DNA from: an uncultured Clostridia bacterium
Lineage (GTDB): Bacteria > Bacillota > Clostridia > Lachnospirales > Anaerotignaceae
Length of the DNA stretch: 7,673 bases
NCBI GenBank assembly: GCA_937888765.1
Contig: CALASU010000168.1
Coordinates: 1-7,673, forward strand
Reading direction: 5' to 3'
Shown: piece by piece, positions 6,550 through 7,673 of the stretch
How the letters are laid out: every line of letters begins with the position of its first letter
Numbering within the stretch: position 1 is the stretch's first letter
Made by a program: the position numbers and the translations under genes
Notes under the pieces: model-generated
The model's input: the letters and a program-made list of their open reading frames with translations, nothing else
What the model was told of the DNA's origin: nothing
Databases searched by the model: none

Positions 6550-7287
6550 ATGGATGAAAAAATGAAACAGTTAAAGGAATGGATCGACGGAAGCGATAAC
6601 ATTGTATTTTTTGGCGGTGCGGGGGTATCCACAGAAAGCGGGATTCCTGATTTCCGTGGGGAAAAAGGGATTTTTCATGCAATCAATGAATATGGCGTGC
6701 GCCCCGAAGTGATTCTGAGCCATACCTTTTTTGAACAGAATCCCGAGGTCTTTTTCAAATATTATAAAAAATCTCTGCTGTTTCCCGATGCAAAGCCCAA
6801 TGACTGTCATAAGGCACTGGCGAAGCTGGAAGAAATGGGTAAGCTGAAAGCGGTTGTTACACAGAATATTGATGACCTGCATCAGAAAGCGGGCAGTAAG
6901 ACAGTGTATGAACTGCACGGCACATTGTATAAAAACTACTGTCTGAAATGCGGCAAGACATTCGATCTGGACTATGTGACAGCGGATGACGGGATTACCC
7001 GCTGTGATGCCTGCGGCGGTATTGTACGCCCTGACGTAGTACTGTATGAAGAAGGTTTGGATGATGATACGGTATATGCGGCTGTAAAAGCAATCAGCGA
7101 AGCGGATATTCTGATTGTAGGGGGGACAAGTCTGAATGTGTACCCTGCGGCGGGGCTTTTAAACTATTACAGAGGGAAAAAACTGGTGCTGATTAACAAA
7201 TCCGCAACACCTTATGACAACAAAGCGGCACTTGTGATTGCAGAAAACATCGGGGAAGTATTTAAAAAGATTGTTCTGGATGAATAA
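6550..7287 (+). CDS. Sir2-family NAD-dependent protein deacylase (sirtuin)
   Basis: A 245-residue cytoplasmic sirtuin that removes acetyl or other acyl groups from lysines using NAD, yielding nicotinamide and O-acyl-ADP-ribose. Counting from this start: the NAD-binding GAGVSTESGIPDFRG (23-37), TQNIDDLHQKAG (104-115) with N106 and D108, and the catalytic histidine H123 in ELHGTLY. Four zinc-ligand cysteines follow in two CxxC pairs (C131/C134 and C152/C155), then IVRPDVVLYEE (158-168), GGTSLNVYPAAGL (191-203) and the INKSATPYD segment (215-223). The order and length closely follow compact bacterial sirtuins such as Thermotoga Sir2. An in-frame ATG at 6517 would add 11 residues (MQSDIETEGTS). 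I prefer 6550 because GGAGGGA (6537-6543) sits six bases before it, whereas 6517 has no ribosome binding site and coincides with the predicted transcription start. No metabolic partner gene, such as an acetyl-CoA synthetase, is adjacent. Confidence 0.95.
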   Translation: MDEKMKQLKEWIDGSDNIVFFGGAGVSTESGIPDFRGEKGIFHAINEYGVRPEVILSHTFFEQNPEVFFKYYKKSLLFPDAKPNDCHKALAKLEEMGKLKAVVTQNIDDLHQKAGSKTVYELHGTLYKNYCLKCGKTFDLDYVTADDGITRCDACGGIVRPDVVLYEEGLDDDTVYAAVKAISEADILIVGGTSLNVYPAAGLLNYYRGKKLVLINKSATPYDNKAALVIAENIGEVFKKIVLDE

Positions 7288-7291
7288 AACC

Positions 7292-7336
7292 TTGGGGGCG
7301 TTGCCCCCAAACCCCCGCGAGGGGGTCACCCCCTCG
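7292..7336 (+). repeat. GC-rich cluster of overlapping hairpins
   Basis: Three stems sit back to back just after the sirtuin stop. TTGGGGGC (7292-7299) pairs with GCCCCCAA (7303-7310). ACCCCC (7311-7316) pairs with GGGGGT (7321-7326). CGAGGGGG (7318-7325) pairs with CCCCCTCG (7329-7336). The second and third share one G run and exclude each other. The block is far richer in G and C than its surroundings and no T run follows on the + strand. On the - strand the first hairpin is followed by GGTTTTATT, so it looks more terminator-like in that direction. It has the character of a dispersed intergenic palindromic (REP/MITE-like) element, but no second copy is in this window. Confidence 0.7.
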
Positions 7337-7345
7337 ACCCGATAC

Positions 7346-7369
7346 TGCATCCGCATATATGCGGATGCA
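7346..7369. repeat. 24-base perfect palindrome
   Basis: The half-site TGCATCCGCATA (7346-7357) is followed directly by its exact reverse complement (7358-7369) with no spacer. As DNA it is a symmetric site able to form a cruciform or bind a dimeric protein; as RNA it would fold into a hairpin with a strained AU-rich tip. It lies ten bases after the GC-rich hairpins and probably belongs to the same repeat unit. Confidence 0.85.
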
Positions 7370-7431
7370 AAGAGGATAAAAATGGATTTTAACTGTAATT
7401 GATAGAAAAAAAGAAAGAATTTTAAATGCTG

Positions 7432-7455
7432 AAAGCCTTGTTTTTCAAGGCTTTT
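7432..7455 (+). terminator. Intrinsic terminator upstream of the rRNA-type promoter
   Basis: AAAGCCTTG (7432-7440) pairs perfectly with CAAGGCTTT (7446-7454) around a TTTTT loop, and four T residues end the right arm (7452-7455). It probably ends sirtuin transcription and insulates the promoter just downstream. The T run is short, so efficiency is uncertain. Confidence 0.7.
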
Positions 7456-7466
7456 GTCGATTTCTG

Positions 7467-7496
7467 GAAATTTTTTTGAAATTTTTTGAAATTTAT
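7467..7496 (+). promoter_or_regulatory. Phased A/T tracts, likely UP element
   Basis: GAAATTTTTTT, GAAATTTTTT and GAAATTTA repeat at 7467, 7478 and 7488, a spacing of 10-11 bases or one helical turn. They end two bases before the -35 box. This is the position and composition of an UP element that contacts the RNA polymerase alpha subunit, and the phasing also predicts bent DNA. Confidence 0.65.
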
Positions 7497-7498
7497 GC

Positions 7499-7527
7499 TT
7501 GACAATTTAAAACTCTTTTGCTAGAAT
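7499..7527 (+). promoter_or_regulatory. Strong rRNA-type promoter
   Basis: A perfect TTGACA -35 (7499-7504), a 17-base spacer and TAGAAT (7522-7527) with a TGC extension (7519-7521) make this the best promoter in the window. The predicted start of transcription is about 7533-7535. Together with the phased A/T tracts upstream and boxA downstream it fits a ribosomal RNA operon promoter. Confidence 0.85.
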
Positions 7528-7533
7528 AATCCT

Positions 7534-7673
7534 TGCACTACGGAAGTGCAGTGAACTTTGAAAACAGAATAGCGTAGATAAAACACAACCCATAGTCAAT
7601 TCAAGCAAACGGAAACGAATGCTAAATAATGACAAGAGTTTGCCGGTTTAGAAAAAACCGGAGGATTAGCCAG
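7534..7673 (+). other. Probable rRNA operon leader with boxA (16S gene beyond the window)
   Basis: The transcript would open with a hairpin, TGCACT (7534-7539) with AGTGCA (7545-7550), followed at once by TGAACTTTGAAAACA (about 7552-7566). The latter resembles the Firmicutes boxA (TGTTCTTTGAAAAC-like) that loads the Nus antitermination complex on pre-rRNA. A hairpin just before boxA parallels the boxB-boxA order. Further on, CCGGTTT (7643-7649) pairs with AAACCGG (7655-7661), and the window ends in GGATTAGCCAG, perhaps the left arm of another stem. No 16S sequence is reached, so the gene identity is inferred; a tRNA or ribosomal-protein operon is less likely. There is no supported coding frame here. 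Confidence 0.68.

Noticed and set aside
7382..7402. A six-codon frame (MDFNCN) after AGAGGA at 7371-7376, considered as a leader peptide
   Set aside because: It is too short to support, no regulated coding gene follows, and the terminator and rRNA-type promoter lie just downstream.
6550..7673. The sirtuin gene next to a probable rRNA operon, considered as a bacterial parallel to yeast rDNA silencing
   Set aside because: They are separate transcription units split by a repeat cluster and a terminator. Nothing in the sequence links them beyond adjacency.

Overview
The window reads as chromosomal DNA from a low-to-moderate GC Gram-positive bacterium, most likely an anaerobic member of the Clostridia (Lachnospiraceae or a close relative). 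The basis is purine-rich Shine-Dalgarno sites in front of every gene, compact U-tailed intrinsic terminators between genes, a VanW-family protein, a CNNM/CBS protein and a Firmicutes-type rRNA promoter with boxA. This is inferred from gene content; no species call is possible. All supported genes are on the + strand.

Layout: 1-764 is the C-terminal part of a UvrD/PcrA-type DNA helicase, cut off by the window edge. At 838-948 is a 36-residue single-pass membrane miniprotein with its own ribosome binding site. At 1125-2630 is a membrane-anchored VanW-family cell-envelope protein with its own promoter and a strong terminator. An apparent two-gene operon follows (2762-3766 AIR-synthase/HypE-like protein; 3779-4960 class I aminotransferase), closed by a terminator. 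At 5137-6444 is a CNNM-CBS-CorC_HlyC membrane protein (putative divalent cation transport) with its own promoter and terminator. At 6550-7287 is a Sir2-type NAD-dependent protein deacylase driven by an extended -10 promoter.

The last 386 bases hold no gene but are rich in signals. There is a GC-rich cluster of overlapping hairpins, a 24-base perfect palindrome, an intrinsic terminator, phased A/T tracts (a likely UP element), a consensus TTGACA-17-TAGAAT promoter and a leader containing a hairpin plus boxA. This looks like the start of a ribosomal RNA operon whose 16S gene would begin just beyond the window.

Most genes are separate transcription units doing unrelated housekeeping work (DNA metabolism, envelope, amino-acid metabolism, ion homeostasis, protein deacylation). 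I see no phage, CRISPR, toxin-antitoxin or defence island. The least explained elements are the membrane miniprotein, the HypE-like protein lacking the HypE C-terminal cysteine, and the palindromic repeat cluster. None of these amounts to a demonstrated new system.
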